Origin: Polyodon spathula
Lineage: Eukaryota > Chordata > Actinopteri > Acipenseriformes > Polyodontidae
Reading direction: 5' to 3'
Length of the DNA stretch: 64,000 bases
Assembly: GCF_017654505.1 (NCBI RefSeq)
Contig: NC_054559.1
Coordinates: forward strand, 9,218,781-9,282,780
Made by a program: the position numbers and the translations under genes. Under the pieces are notes generated by a model. The model was given only the letters and a program-made list of their open reading frames with translations. It ran no database searches and was not told the origin of the DNA. How positions within the stretch are numbered: the first letter of the stretch is position 1; each line of letters opens with the position of its first letter. Positions 48,241 through 60,335 of this stretch are shown here, one piece after another.

Positions 48241-50069
48241 TCTGTTCCATAAAAACTTGCCACAGATATGCATCTGTTGGTCACAGATACCTTAAAAAAA
48301 AAAGGTAGGGGCGTGGATCAGAAAACCAGTCAGTATCTGGTGTGTCCACCATTTGCCTCATGCAATGTGACATGTCAGGCTCTTCATTGTGGTCTGTGGA
48401 ATGTTGTCCCACTCCTCTTCAATGGCTGTGCGAAGTTGCTGAATATTGGCGGGAATTGGAACACATTGTCGTACACGTCAGTGCAGAGCATCCCAAACAT
48501 GCTCAATGGGTGACATGTCTGGTGAGTATGCAGGCCATGGAAGAACTGGGACATTTTCAGCTTCCAGGAATTGTGTACAGATCCTTACAACATGGGGCCG
48601 ATGAATGGCACGACAACGGGCCTCAGGATCTCGCCACGGTATCTCTGTGCAATTAAATTGCCATCGATAAAATGCAATTGTGTTCATTGTCCGTAGCTTA
48701 TGCCTGCCCATACCATAACCCCACCGTCACCATGGGGCACTCTGTTCACAGCCCGGTACAGTTGAACTGGGATTCATCCGTGAAGAGCACACTTCTCCAG
48801 TGTGCCAGTGAACATCGAAGGTGAGCATTTGCCCACTGAAGTTGGTTACGACGCCGAACTGCAGTCAGGTCAAGACCCTGGTCAGGAGGACGAGCACACA
48901 GATGAGCTTCCTTGAGACAGTTTCTGACAGTTTGTGCGGAAACCCACAGTTTCATCAGCTGTCCAGGTGGCTGGTCTCAGACGATCCTACAGGTGAAGAA
49001 GCCGAACGTGGAGGTCCTGGGCTGGCGTGGTTACATGTGGGCTGCAGTTGTGAGGCCATTTGAACGTACTGCCAAATTCTCTAAAAAGACGTTGGAGGCG
49101 GCTTATGGTAGAGAAATTAACATTCAATTCTCTGGCAACAGCTCTGGTGGACATTCCTGCAGTCAGCTTGCCAATTGCATGACAAAACTGCACATTTTAG
49201 AGTGGCCTTTTATTGTCTCCAGCACAAGGTGCATGTGATGAGTCAAAGGGGTTTCGGTCTGCAATTCAGCCTCCCAACAGTAGAAGGCATCAAACCAACT
49301 CGGGATTTCCCTTACCAAGGTCTTGTGACCATGACAAAAGTCATCTTTTTGAGGGGCGGCACCTTGGTGAGGGGCGGAAGTACGAGTATGTAAATTCCAG
49401 CCACTGGAGTCAAGTGAAATTAAGGATACCTGTCAGTTTGGGATTGGTGATCCACTGACTACCGGGGCGGGGTTTGCATACTAAAGGGAACGTGCTACTG
49501 TGTTTGGGGTTGGTCCTAAGGAATAGAGGCGGGGAAAAAAAAAGGCTGGAGGGAAGTACTTGGGAGGTTGGACTGTGTCACGAACGGAGGCCTTACTAAC
49601 TTGGTTCTTTTCTGTTTTTATTCCTTTTTGTTTTATTTCTGGATTTAAGCAGAACGCGAAGAGGACTAAGAGGCGTCCGTTCCTTTATTTTTGATTACTC
49701 CCGCACTCCCTCCCTCACATCCTTCTTTATTATTTTTCTTTTTTTTCTCGTGTAATATTAAATAAAATTTTAATTGTTACACGTAAATCACTGTCTGGAA
49801 AATCCATTTGTACTCACAAGCCTCACAGTGCACCTGTGTAATGATCATGCTGTTTAATCAGCTTCTTGATATGCCACACCTGTCAGGTGGATGGATTATC
49901 TTGGCAAAGGAGAAATGCTCACTAACAGGAATGTAAACAAATTTGTGCACAAAATTTGAGAGAAATAAAGTTTTTGTGCATATGGAAAATTTCTGGGATC
50001 TTTTATTTCAGCTCATGAAACATGGGACCAACACTTCACATGCTGCGTTTATATTTTTGTTCAGTGTAG
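48240..50069 (-). mobile_element. Tc1-like transposon, degenerate and split by an LTR
   Basis: Minus-strand transposase fragments in order: GKLTAGMSTRAVARELNVNF and STISRLQRLF (first helix-turn-helix, about 49180-49090), RPPDQGLDLTAVRRRNQLQW and LFTDESQFN (catalytic DE region, about 48900-48765), DPEARCRAIH (about 48620), and VPVLPWPAYSPDMSPIEHVW (about 48560-48490). The right end, GCTGCGTTTATATTTTTGTT then CAGTGTAG, is a Tc1-type terminus at about 50041-50069. The left terminus is not clear. Stops and deletions make it inactive. The solo LTR at 49234-49827 interrupts its 5' end. Confidence 0.85.
49234..49827. mobile_element. Solo LTR nested in the Tc1 element
   Basis: Starts TGTGA and ends TCACA (perfect 5-bp inverted ends, TG...CA), 594 bp. 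It is flanked by a 5-bp target duplication GTGCA at 49229-49233 and 49828-49832. It has GC-box-like GGGGCGG stretches (about 49356-49378, 49464-49471) and an AATAAAAT signal near 49761. No internal retroelement sequence remains. Gypsy or retroviral origin cannot be decided from the LTR alone. Confidence 0.85.
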
Positions 50070-50960
50070 TTGAAAATGACTGACAGTGTGCCACTTATCA
50101 GTACCTAATAGACTATGTGTTTTTGACAGTCAGACTAACTAATTAACACAGTAGTATTTAGAACAATACAAATGGGCTGTGTAATGTTGGCCATGAATAC
50201 TTGTCTTAGTAGTAAACCAGTAATATAGCAGTACCAAGCAGTACTTAAATTGCAATATTAAATTCTATTGAACTTAACAAAAGATAGCTTCAGTGAAAGA
50301 GTGAACATATTATGTGTTATGTTTTCTTTGTAGAGTATTATTATCTCAGTGTTTATTATGGCTGGTTTGAGTGCATGTAAAATGTTAATCCTTTAAAAAG
50401 ACAAGCTAGTTGCATAGCAACTAACCTCTCTGCCTATCTTGCACAGACACTAGTTGAGTTTCATTAAAACTGCCTGAACTGGAATAGCAGTTAAGGCAAG
50501 ACATGTTAAGCCATATTATGGTGGGTTTGTTATGATATCTAATATTAATTAAGCATTATTAATACCTTAAAACCAGATTATGTATCTGTTGTTTAAAAAA
50601 AAAAATAATAATGTATGAATCCATGTTGTATCATAGTTCAATAAAATGTCAGGCTTACAATGACTTATTCCAGACACTTTAATGAGAAAATAAACTGGTA
50701 TCTCTGTATTTTACTGTATTTACAGGACACTGATATACCACAGTAACTTCCACCATTCATCATTTATATGTTCTAGTAAATTTGTTCTGTCTTGCTGCTG
50801 AATGCTTGCACTGCTGCTATTGCAACACATGGTGTGAGATGTCTCTTGCACTGTTCTGGATTTCAGAAGTCTTGACTATTTGTAGTGAATTCGTTATTTT
50901 CAGATGTGTTCTGAGTACCATGTGTACATAGGTATCTGTAACCAGAATGTAGTATGTAAT
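50070..50960. other. Intergenic, no feature seen
   Basis: AT-rich DNA. No supported gene. Confidence 0.5.
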
Positions 50961-50962
50961 GT

Positions 50963-51513
50963 AGGGGTGGTCATGTTGGCCCTTCCAGTCCTTGAGCTTG
51001 TTTCTATATTGTGAGATCATAAGTTCAAATACATTAAGTCTTTCTACCAGTTATTACCTACTATTCCCGACAGGTTATAGCAGCCCCCGCCCCTAAGAAA
51101 ACAGGTTGGAGACATGAATGGGAAAAAACAGGCAGAGACCCCCTCATTGTGATACACCCTATTAGCAGAAGAAGGAGAATCATTGGAATACTAAGGACGT
51201 CTATTACATATCTTCTCTCTTTAAGTGGTTTAGTGTAATTTCTTGATCAGAGACCATGTCAAAGATATTGTGCACCAATCTTCGGATGTTACATAGAAAG
51301 ACTACTTCTGTCGCATATTCAGTTCCTGATGTTGTACTAGCCTGATACAACATTGTACTGGTATTTAGCAACAAGCCCCAGGTCTTTGTCTCAACTAAAT
51401 TGTTTAATTGAACCAATAAAACCTCAATCCAGACCCATAAGTAGTTAATTACATAATTTTACCTTTTAAACCTGCAGTGGAATTGCCCTTCAGGACCATA
51501 ATTTGACACCCCT
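50963..51513. mobile_element. Possible hAT-type MITE
   Basis: Left AGGGGTGGTCATGTTGGCCC TTCCAGTCC and right (minus strand) CAGGGGTGTCAAATTATGGT CCTGAAGGG resemble each other and hAT ends. No matching 8-bp duplication was found, so the borders are tentative. Confidence 0.35.
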
Positions 51514-52093
51514 GATATAATGAGCACCCATGCAAGTGACCGCTCGTCTGCACGCCAGTAATTATTTTATAAGCTGTACACAAGGTTTTAAGTTATGATA
51601 CTAGAGCTACATCATAAACTTTTATTATGTAATTTGTTTGAGGTTGCCAAGACATTGCTGGCCAAAAAATCATTTGCCCATATTATTAAGGTGTTATCGT
51701 CTTTAATGGCTGTAACCTATTGTACATTTGCTGAATGAATACTGTTTACCCATCTTAACAGACAATTTCCAGACACCAAGCACCACTGGGTATAGTGAAG
51801 GGCACTACATTATTCAAGAGCAGAATGGTAATGTGTGAACTGTGGAGCCTATAACACTAAGAGGCTGGAATGTGTCAGCAAAGTATCTCATCTGAAAACA
51901 CACTGAACACTAAAGGGGGTTGTTGATACCACTGGAGCTAAGCCTCAGTAGGTTCATTGAGGCCCATTTTAGCAGCTGCTTGTGTTTGAGTGTAATTCAA
52001 ATATAAAAAATAAAACTAGAGCGGTAATAAAGTTTTAAAAAATGTCCTTATTTTTTAAATTTGTACTAGTTCTTCTTGTTTCATATATCTTGA

Positions 52094-52098
<5 letters not shown>
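51514..52098. other. Intergenic, no feature seen
   Basis: AT-rich DNA. No supported gene. Confidence 0.5.

Positions 52099-52166
<68 letters not shown>
52099..52166. repeat. (AT)n microsatellite
   Basis: About 34 AT units. Confidence 0.97.
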
Positions 52167-52169
<3 letters not shown>

Positions 52170-52589
52170 CTGATTCCATTCTGATTGTGCAGACAAATGT
52201 CAACTGGTGGCCAAAATTCAGAGACCATCAAATTCATTTCAGTTGTGAACTGAGCCGGACTTGAACCCAGGTCCGAATGCGATTAGCGAATTACTGTTGG
52301 GCAATTCTGTTTGTTAATGAGCTTGGTCTGTGACAAAAAAGCAGGAGCCATGCTTTACAGCAGGAAATACAAGACTTTCCATTTCAGTTTTCCCTTTATT
52401 CTTTGTGAACACACTGATGGTTGAAACAGCTATTATTGCCTATACAGATTAAAAAAAAAAAAAAAAAAAAAAACATTTTTTTCGCAACCCCCAGGAGCAT
52501 TCATTATATTTCCAAAGAGGACGGCCACTGCAGATTTGATATTCAGTAAATAACTAAATAAATAAATAAATAATGATAAAGGTCCATAT

Positions 52590-52875
52590 AAGGGTAGGGA
52601 TTGTCCATGATTAATTTAGGGTGTGCAAATAAAGAGCAACTATGAACACATAACACTGAATATCAACAAATTCAAAGTCACGCCTAGATCCAGTATATGG
52701 TTCACACAGTACCTTTTTTGTTTCGCCACACAGTCGGGACTCTTCACACAGCAGAGTCCTCGAACAGACTGACTGCTCTCCTTAAATATTGGCAGTTGGC
52801 TCTAATTTACAATAATGAGCCAGCTCCCAAAACAATTAAATAAATGTGCTTTTAACCCCCTCCCTGCCCTGTTAT
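52590..52875 (-). mobile_element. Candidate LTR fragment
   Basis: On the minus strand: a TATTTAAGG box, then GACTGTGTGGCGAAAC, AAAAAAGGTACTGTGTGAAC, and TTTATTTGCAC near the end. This order and the AAAAGGTACTGTG core recall the 9032-9467 segment. Ends and duplications are not defined. Confidence 0.25.
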
Positions 52876-53696
52876 ATATATATATATATATTAAAGGTGC
52901 AATCGTATTCGATTATCGTATAGACATTTATCAACGATAATTGATGCATTGATGTTTTATTTTTTTAAATAAACAAACATTAGTTGTTTTATTTTTTTTA
53001 TTTTTTGCAGAAGATCTAATAAATAAAAACATTGTTGAGCATAATAGTTAAACAACAAAGCACGAAAAAAAACGATTTACATAAAACTTGAAAATAGCTA
53101 AAAATAAAATCAATAAAACTTGAAAAACAGAAGCCCTATTTATAAATGATGCGGTGCCAGTAGTGAATTCAGTCCCACGATCTATGCACCATGCATTGCT
53201 ACAGGGCTTGTGATTTTAAGTCTTTAGTTAACAGATACTTAAATTTAGTTATTTTACCTGCCTGTAAACCTCTATTTTAATGATCTGAACAGTGCTAGAT
53301 CTTAATACCCTGAAATATATAAATATGATTGTCTGTAGACCTCTTGCACTGAATTTTAAAACGAAACACATTAAGAGGAAATCTGAAGGTACTTAGACAC
53401 CTCACTGCTTAGATCATTAACCTAGACCCCATTGTGTCTAATATCCTTTAACATACTGTATTCATTTTCTTTAGACCATGCAATTGGTTTCTGTGTGCTA
53501 TTTTTATTGAAATTGTGAATTGCTATGCTGTAAAACACAATGCTTAGTTCAAAGACAAGGGTACCTTTGTGTCATGGTGCATCAGTAAAAAAAAAAAAAA
53601 AAACATACCTGCTGGGAGATGGAGAATGTGGTGTTAGTGCAGGTGAAGCATGAAAAATGCTTCCAAGAGTGACAATTGTATTACATAGTCTGTGCG

Positions 53697-53699
<3 letters not shown>
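52876..53699. other. Intergenic, no feature seen
   Basis: AT-rich DNA with no supported gene. Confidence 0.5.

Positions 53700-53790
<91 letters not shown>
53700..53790. repeat. (GT)n-(AT)n compound microsatellite
   Basis: GT run to about 53744 then AT run. Confidence 0.97.
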
Positions 53791-53792
<2 letters not shown>

Positions 53793-54234
53793 CACACACA
53801 CACACACAGTATAATGTGAGGGGACCAACCTGACATGTTCTATCAGTATAGTCATCTGTTTTAAATGTATAGCTTCCTTCATCTCATCCATGAAATGACA
53901 AAAGAATGATACTCCGTCTCCCCAGCTTTTCAATTGCTAGAGATTTTAAATGGAAGTTGTGTGCAGCTGCGCTCAGGTGCAGTTACAAACCCACATTTGA
54001 TGTATAGAAGGGTTTTCCTCCCTGAATGGGATGTAATTATTGGAATAAGTAGGCAAGTAATCCAATTGTTGCTCTGAGCCAAATGAAACAGCATCCTATC
54101 AACCAAAGGGATTATGGGTAATAATAACAGCCCTGCTCTAATGAAAGGTCCCTCCCATATACGCCAAATTGAATTATCAGCCTGTGTACTGGAGTATTTG
54201 GCTCAGTCCATGATCTGGAGATTTTTTTTTCTTT

Positions 54235-54643
54235 AATTATTTGGTAACATTTTAAAATAATAGTTGCAAATTGATAATGAATTCCGATTGAATACCACAG
54301 GAATACCACCTGAATCTTATGCACTTCCTCTGAGTTCTGAACTAATTTATTTGGAATTCAGCCCTGCTAATTCATAACACACATTTATTCCATTGTTTCT
54401 TTGTAACAAATCATGTTGTTCACAAGGATAATGCTTGCATTCATGCATGAATTAATATTTCTGATAATCCTCTGGTGGGCAATACAGAGGATATGAATGC
54501 AGGCTTTACCCATGTGATCAACATCATTTATTACAAAGAAACAAGGAATGAAGACAATTAAATCCACATGAATAACAAGGCTGAAGTGCAAGTGTTCAGC
54601 CGGAATTCATTATGAATTTTAAAATGTTACCAATTATTAAATT
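54235..54643. mobile_element. Fold-back MITE, imperfect palindrome over its whole length
   Basis: Left TTGGTAACATTTTAAAATAA and right, reverse complemented, ATTGGTAACATTTTAAAATT CATAATGAATTCC match. Inner arms at 54392-54448 and about 54486-54546 also match (TGTTTCTTTGTAACAAATCA against TGTTTCTTTGTAATAAATGA). The loop is near 54450-54485. Ends recall the fish GGTAACACTTTA-type dispersed elements. Confidence 0.65.
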
Positions 54644-54647
54644 ATTT

Positions 54648-54648
<1 letters not shown>

Positions 54649-54721
<73 letters not shown>
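54649..54721. repeat. (AT)n-(GT)n compound microsatellite
   Basis: AT run 54649-54671 then about 25 GT units. Confidence 0.97.
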
Positions 54722-54723
<2 letters not shown>

Positions 54724-55289
54724 TTTGGTCTCTTTTGATGGTATAGAAAAAAATAATTTGATGCTTCATTGGCAAAGCTGTAAAGCAGGTGCATGTTCTA
54801 TTTAATGAGCTTCACCTTTTTAGACTTTGTTTTTTATTTTAGTTCTCACAATACAAAACATTAGGTTACGGATGTAACCCTGGTTCCCTGAAAGAGAAGA
54901 CCAACAACAACCATACTTTTGAGATATGCCTGCCACAGGATAGGTATTCACTAAGCATTTTATGTCAGAACTGCCAATAGGCCCCTCCATGGAGTGACGT
55001 CCTCAGTTCCACCCACCGAGATATTAAATAATCACTCTGTGGAGACCTTAAGCAATCAAACCCGAAGAATGAGAGTGATACGACCTTGCAAGGTTTGTTG
55101 GTTGTCTTCTCTTTCAGGGAACCAGGGTTACATCCGTAACCTAACATTCCCTTTCAATTCGAAAACAACCAACAACCATACTTTTGGGAAAGTATATCAA
55201 AGCCGTCGCGAGGGAGTGTGAGCAGACAGCATATGAGGGACATCTGTTGGTGTTGTGAGTGTGCAACCTCAAGGACCCTGGTGCCTAAT

Positions 55290-55940
55290 GAAGGCATAGA
55301 AGGATCTACCACGTTAAGTCAGTAGAACCTGGTGAATGTATGTAGTGTTGCACAGCTAGCTGCAGTACAAATATCAGTCAAAGAGCCCATGACGTAGCCA
55401 CCCTCCCAGGTGGGTGTAGGCTGGCATTAGTATATGCAGTCGAAACCGTGTCCACAATCCAATGGGACAGTCGCTGCTTAGAGACGGCTTGACCTCAGGT
55501 TCTTTCACCATGAGAGACGAAGAGATGGTCAGACTGACACAGCCTTCTCGTTCCACATAACCTCTCAATACCTGAACCAGGCAGAGGGAATTCAATCTCC
55601 GATCCGTCTCCTCCGCAAAGGGAGGGGGATGGAAAGCCCTAGTTCCACTGACTGATTAATCACCTTAGGGAGGAAAGCAGGGTTCATGCTCTATGATATC
55701 CTGTTACCATTGTTCCAAACACGCATACAGGAACCGTGCAATGACAGAGTCTGCAGCTTACTGATCCGCTTAGCGGAGGTGATGGCTAATAGAAAGATTG
55801 TATTCATAGAGAGATAATTCAACTCTATGGAATGTATGGGCTCAAATTCGAGGAGGACAACCTTCTTAGGAGGAGGACCTAACCGCCGAGCACCCTTCAG
55901 AAAACGAATCGCTGGTATATGTGTGCCCAGGGACAGTGCG
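55290..55940 (-). pseudogene. DIRS tyrosine recombinase, C-terminal part, decayed
   Basis: Minus strand: GTHIPAIRFLKGARRLGPPP, then LEFEPIHSIELNYLSMNTIF with LLAITSAKRISKLQTLSLHG (box A arginine region SAKR), NPAFLPKV, LIC-equivalent TDICTAASCATLHTFTRFY near the end. Several stops. The 5' part is cut off by the hAT insertion. Confidence 0.65.
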
Positions 55941-57212
55941 TCAGTGGCAATTTTTGCAATTAATGGCCTTGTGGATGACCTTGGGCATTAGCTAATGCAG
56001 TGTAGATGCTTGTCGTTCAGGCGAGATCTTTCAGTGGATTTATTAATCTCCATCAGTGAAAATAGCTGTTCGCAGAAGTATGTACTACCAAACATTGACA
56101 TGATGCATGCAGCCTGAATGCAGAGCTGTGGGAATTTGGATGGAAGGAACGCGTAAAACTGCTCAGCTGAGACAGAATCAAACTTAGCCTTCACACATAG
56201 AAGGAGCTCCGTCTGTTGTTGTCAATCCAACTAATTTCTCCCACTGTAATTTCATGTTGCGCGCACACTAAGCTGTTGAAATACATTGTTTGCTGTGGTA
56301 GTGAGGTGCATAGCTGCAACATCCAAAAGCTCTTGGGTAATAGTGAAGTCTGCATCAACACCCCGGATAAAAATAGATAACGCAACGGTATCAGTAATAT
56401 CTGTGCTTTCGTCAACAGCAAGAGAAAAGGCTACGAAATCACTTCCTTTTTCAGTGAACTCTCTTGAAGATCGGTAGTCAGGTCATCCACTCTTTCAGCC
56501 ACAGTTGACTGACATTGGAAAACACACACTTTTTCTCAGGACAGAATATTTCTGTGACTTTAAGCATGCAGTCTTTTACAAAAGCACCCTCAGAAAAGTG
56601 CTTTGACAACTTTTGATTGGCTTTGACACAAGGTAACTTGCCTTTACAGCCGCATCACTTTCACTTTTTGCCTTTTTAAACATGTTCTGCTGTAAATCAA
56701 GGGTCCTTTTTAACTCGGCCATCTTTTCTGGCCTTTTGTTTTCCTTCAAAGTTTTGTTTCATAATGGTGCCTTAAATTGAATTATTTCATCACCACTACT
56801 TCCCTTACATACCAAGCAAATTGACTTTTCTAGCTGCTCTATAAATAAATATTCAAACTCCCACCTTTCCTGAAACAATCTGCCTTCCTTATCGATCTTT
56901 CTTTTCTAGGACATTTTGAGAGTTTTACTATCGTTTTTGATGGCCAGTAGGCTACAGTGTTAACGAAAAACACGCCTTAAGCACCAAGCAAGAAATATGT
57001 CTCTCGCTGTCTTCTGTTTCTTTAATACTGAGCTTCCGCTACTTTTCTGATGGCTGATGGGATTTGGAGTTCTTAGCTGTAATAACCCAATAACTCAAAC
57101 CAGGTGCGGCCAAATTACACTGTAATGAATGAACTTTGCAGGGGGCCGGATAAAGTATCTTAAGGGCTGTATTCGACCCTCAGGCCTTGAGTTTGACACC
57201 CCTGCTCTAGGG
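55940..57212 (-). pseudogene. hAT transposon (GTF2IRD2-like) inserted in the DIRS element
   Basis: The minus-strand terminus CAGGGGTGTCAAACTCAAGG lies at about 57193-57212. Transposase fragments follow: KHFSEGAFVKDCMLKVTEIF, STVAERVDDLTTDLQE, AQHEITVGEI, then SAEQFYAFLPSKFPQL and MSMFGSTYFCEQLFSLMEIN with NDKHLH, the hAT C-terminal dimerisation domain. The central catalytic part is deleted and frameshifts occur. The left border near 55940 is inferred from where DIRS coding resumes. Confidence 0.7.
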
Positions 57213-57835
57213 GCAGACTAGGCCGAGCACAGCGAGTGTGCGCCTCCGAGGTAGCCCAGAGTACTCAACTCCACGGTAGGTGCAGCAGAGCTGGGTCTCA
57301 CTGGTAGATAGCGTCTCTCTCTGATTCAATTTTTTTATTTATTTTTTTGTAAGCTGCTCGAGCCAGAGAAAAAAGAAAACACAGCAGCAAGCTGCAAGGT
57401 TAGTGAAAGCAGATTACAATTGCCAGGCGCTGTTGGAAATATATGTTTTTTATATTTTAAAATGGTGCGCCGTTGCGCAGTGTTAGCTCAGCTGTCGAGT
57501 CCTGATTCTGGGGAAGTGGCAAGCTGACTTCCAGCAATAATTTACTAGGTAACTACAGGAAACTCGAAGAAAGAGCTCTTTTAAAAAGAGTCGATCACAC
57601 AACTGGAAAAGGTTAGTTATACCTACCTCATTTATCTAGTTGTGAGAAGCAAAAGAGAGTGAGGTCTCCGCAGAGCGACTATTTAATGTCTCAGTGGATG
57701 GGACCGAGGACATCACTCCACGGAGGGGCCTATCGACAGCTCTAACCTAAAATGCTCAGTGAAAAATACCTGACTCGTGGTAGGCATATCCCAAAAGTAT
57801 GGCTGTTGGTCGTCTTCGAATTGAAAGGGAACACT

Positions 57836-59434
57836 TTTTCTGTTGCAAGAAATAATCTTTGGAGATCCATTTCATGAGTGTGTCTGACAGACCTCCAGAT
57901 TTCACTGTAATGAAGAAAAATCCCTTATTTTGCTGATGGAGAGGGAGGGGAAGGGGGTGATTAATAAATAAAATTAATAGCAACTGCAGTATATGCTATT
58001 AAAAAATCCTCATTAGTCAATAATAGGTATCAAAAGTTAAATCTTCAAATTTAAGTAAAAAATATTATAATAAATATAATCAATATATAAAAGTAATAAT
58101 TATCCTTTGATTTATGTATTGAAAAATAACGTTGCTTTGGGACAGTGTACTGACTGTTTAAAAACGGCACTGGTATTTGGTATATTTCTTTTATTTATTT
58201 ACTTATTTGTTTGAATGTTAATATAAATTGGAAAATCAAAATAGAATAGGTCAGAACCCAATATAGCAGGCTTATGACATTCTAACACATAGCTGGCTCA
58301 ATCATCACACTAGAATAAAAAAAAAAAAAATGTTTTTATGAAAAATATTTCAAATGCAAACTGCTTCAGTTACCAGTATTCCTTGATGTGGATTACACAC
58401 AAGTTTCATTACAGTGTCAGATCTTATTAAACTGAGCCCTCAAAGAATCATATACTACTGTATGGAACAAAGGTTTTCTTATAATTTTAAGGAAAAAAAA
58501 GAAAAAAAAACAAGAGCTCTGGGTAATATATTTTCTAGTTCTTGCCAATCATGTCCATAGATTTGTATTCATAACATTGGGTGTTGCTCCAGGTTCCGAT
58601 AAGTTATGATGAAAAGGAGTTGCAAGTAAGGTATTAACTGTGTTATTCATGGTATAATATGTAGTGTTTTTATGATTTTCTGCATGAAATGTGTCCTGTA
58701 ATGTGAATTGAGATACCTAGTTGCCTCCTCCTTCATTGATCAAGCTTAATATACTTCTACAATGCTTTTACAAGCAGATATTGATTATTCTAAGGATTAA
58801 AGCAATGACCGGAATAGAATTGGTTGACCAAGGAAGATTTTTTTTTTGTTTAACCCTTTAGTGAATGTATTTATTTATTTAAAAACAGATAAACAGTGAT
58901 TAGATGCGAGGCACAGTAATTCATGAATTTATAAATTCATAAATTTAGTGGTTTGTTTATGAATTACTCTGCAATGTTTAAAACTTCGGGTTAGAATTCA
59001 GTTTTGATAAAAAAAAAAAGGCACCTGTTTACTGTTTGACATCTTTATAATGGCACATTGATTTACTACAGAGTTCAACTTATTTGTGGTACTGTACTAG
59101 GCATTTATTTTTTTTAAACATGAACTGCGACTTTTGGAAATTTCAATTCAATGCAATTTTCAGTCCCTTGCAATCACAAAAAAATCAATTCAGCATTTTC
59201 ACTTCATCTCTTATTGATATTATTTTAGAAATGTTATTTTAGGCCAGCACTTACTATGACGTTTTATGCATTATACAGAATGACACACATTGAAATGTAT
59301 TGAGCATCATAAAAGCTACTTTTCTGTGAATAAGCATGTGTTTTGATTGACAGTGATAAGGCTTTAATCATATGACTGAATGAAAAGGTATGCCAGTAGT
59401 GTTTCAAAACCAATTATCCTATAAAAGGCTTGGG
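57836..59434. other. Intergenic, no gene seen
   Basis: AT-rich DNA. A short palindromic AATTCATGAATTTATAAATT stretch lies near 58921-58950. No supported gene. Confidence 0.5.
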
Positions 59435-59799
59435 GTACCAAAATGATCAATAAGAAAAACGAAGGATATTTTAAGTACTTAAAAAGGTAGAATATTTGAT
59501 TAAACAGTACTCTAAGAAATGGATAAAGAACAAACATGTAGTTTTTTAAACAAAATTCCAGAATGTTGATGAAGTTAATGGGTTAATGCCTTCTTGGGTT
59601 CAAAAAACTGGTAAATCTTGTTAGCTCTTGAAGCACTGTGATGTTATTTTTCGTATAGAAGTCTTAGTTCTTAAGTAGCAGTTAAAATATATATGTAAAG
59701 TTTGAGAAAAAGGAAGACTGCTGTGTACCAAAATGATGAATAAGAAAAACGAAAAAAAAAAGATATTTTAGGTACTTAAAAAGGTAGAATAATTGATTA
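59435..59799. repeat. Direct repeat pair of about 70 bp, 290 bp apart
   Basis: 59435-59502 and 59725-59799 both read GTACCAAAATGATNAATAAG, AAAAACGA, ATATTTTARGTACTTAAAAA and GGTAGAATA with few differences. The second copy has an A-tract expansion. Local duplication or LTR-like ends. Confidence 0.8.
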
Positions 59800-60164
59800 T
59801 AAATCAATTATATTAAATCAAGAAAGCATCCATTTGTTCATAGAATGGGACAAGAAATGTGAGCTTTATCTGTGGATTGAATTGAAATGTATTTGTGCGA
59901 TGTGCAGAAGTCTTAGTGGTATGTGTCAGATTTTTTGTCATTCAGTACAACTCAAAGCTGTGTCAGCCACTTCAATGCTTCACAGAAGGGTGGCGTTAAT
60001 AGCTGGAGCCCGGAGTTTTACAGCTCCAGTTTTCCTTTTGATTCTACAATGATACTGTCATCTGTGTTTCCTTGTTATTAAATTCAGATATACATAGTAA
60101 CCATTTACAAAAGCTGTCCCAAAGAACTTTGATATTGTATAAAGATTATAGCATGGTGCACTAC

Positions 60165-60335
60165 ATACTGCATTCCAGACCTGGGGTCAATTCTAATTAT
60201 AACTACAATTACAGCAGAACTGTTTACTGTAATTGCAATTACCATTCAATTGCTATGTTGTTCAATTACAGTTACAGTTACAAATATGCTGCAGTAATTA
60301 CAACTACACTTGTAACAGGCCCAGGCCCACTGTAT
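60165..60335. repeat. AATTAC-rich dispersed repeat
   Basis: GACCTGGGGTCAATTCTAATT followed by runs of AATTACAATTAC/TAATTGCAATTA words. This oscillating motif is a common fish dispersed repeat. Confidence 0.5.

Larger units (their letters stand above)
54862..57835 (-). mobile_element. DIRS-like tyrosine-recombinase retrotransposon, deleted, with nested hAT
   Basis: 54895-55055 and 57660-57830 are inverted terminal repeats: the reverse complement of the right end reads CCATACTTTTGGGATATGCC, then GATAGGCCCCTCCGTGGAGTG, as on the left with few changes. Near 55083-55190 lies an internal complementary region: its first half complements 54864-54905 (CAGGGAACCAGGGTTACATC against GATGTAACCCTGGTTCCCTG), its second half complements the outer edge of the right repeat (CCCTTTCAATTCGAA). 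Inverted terminal repeats plus such a region is the DIRS1 hallmark. The RT/gag part is missing. Confidence 0.8.
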
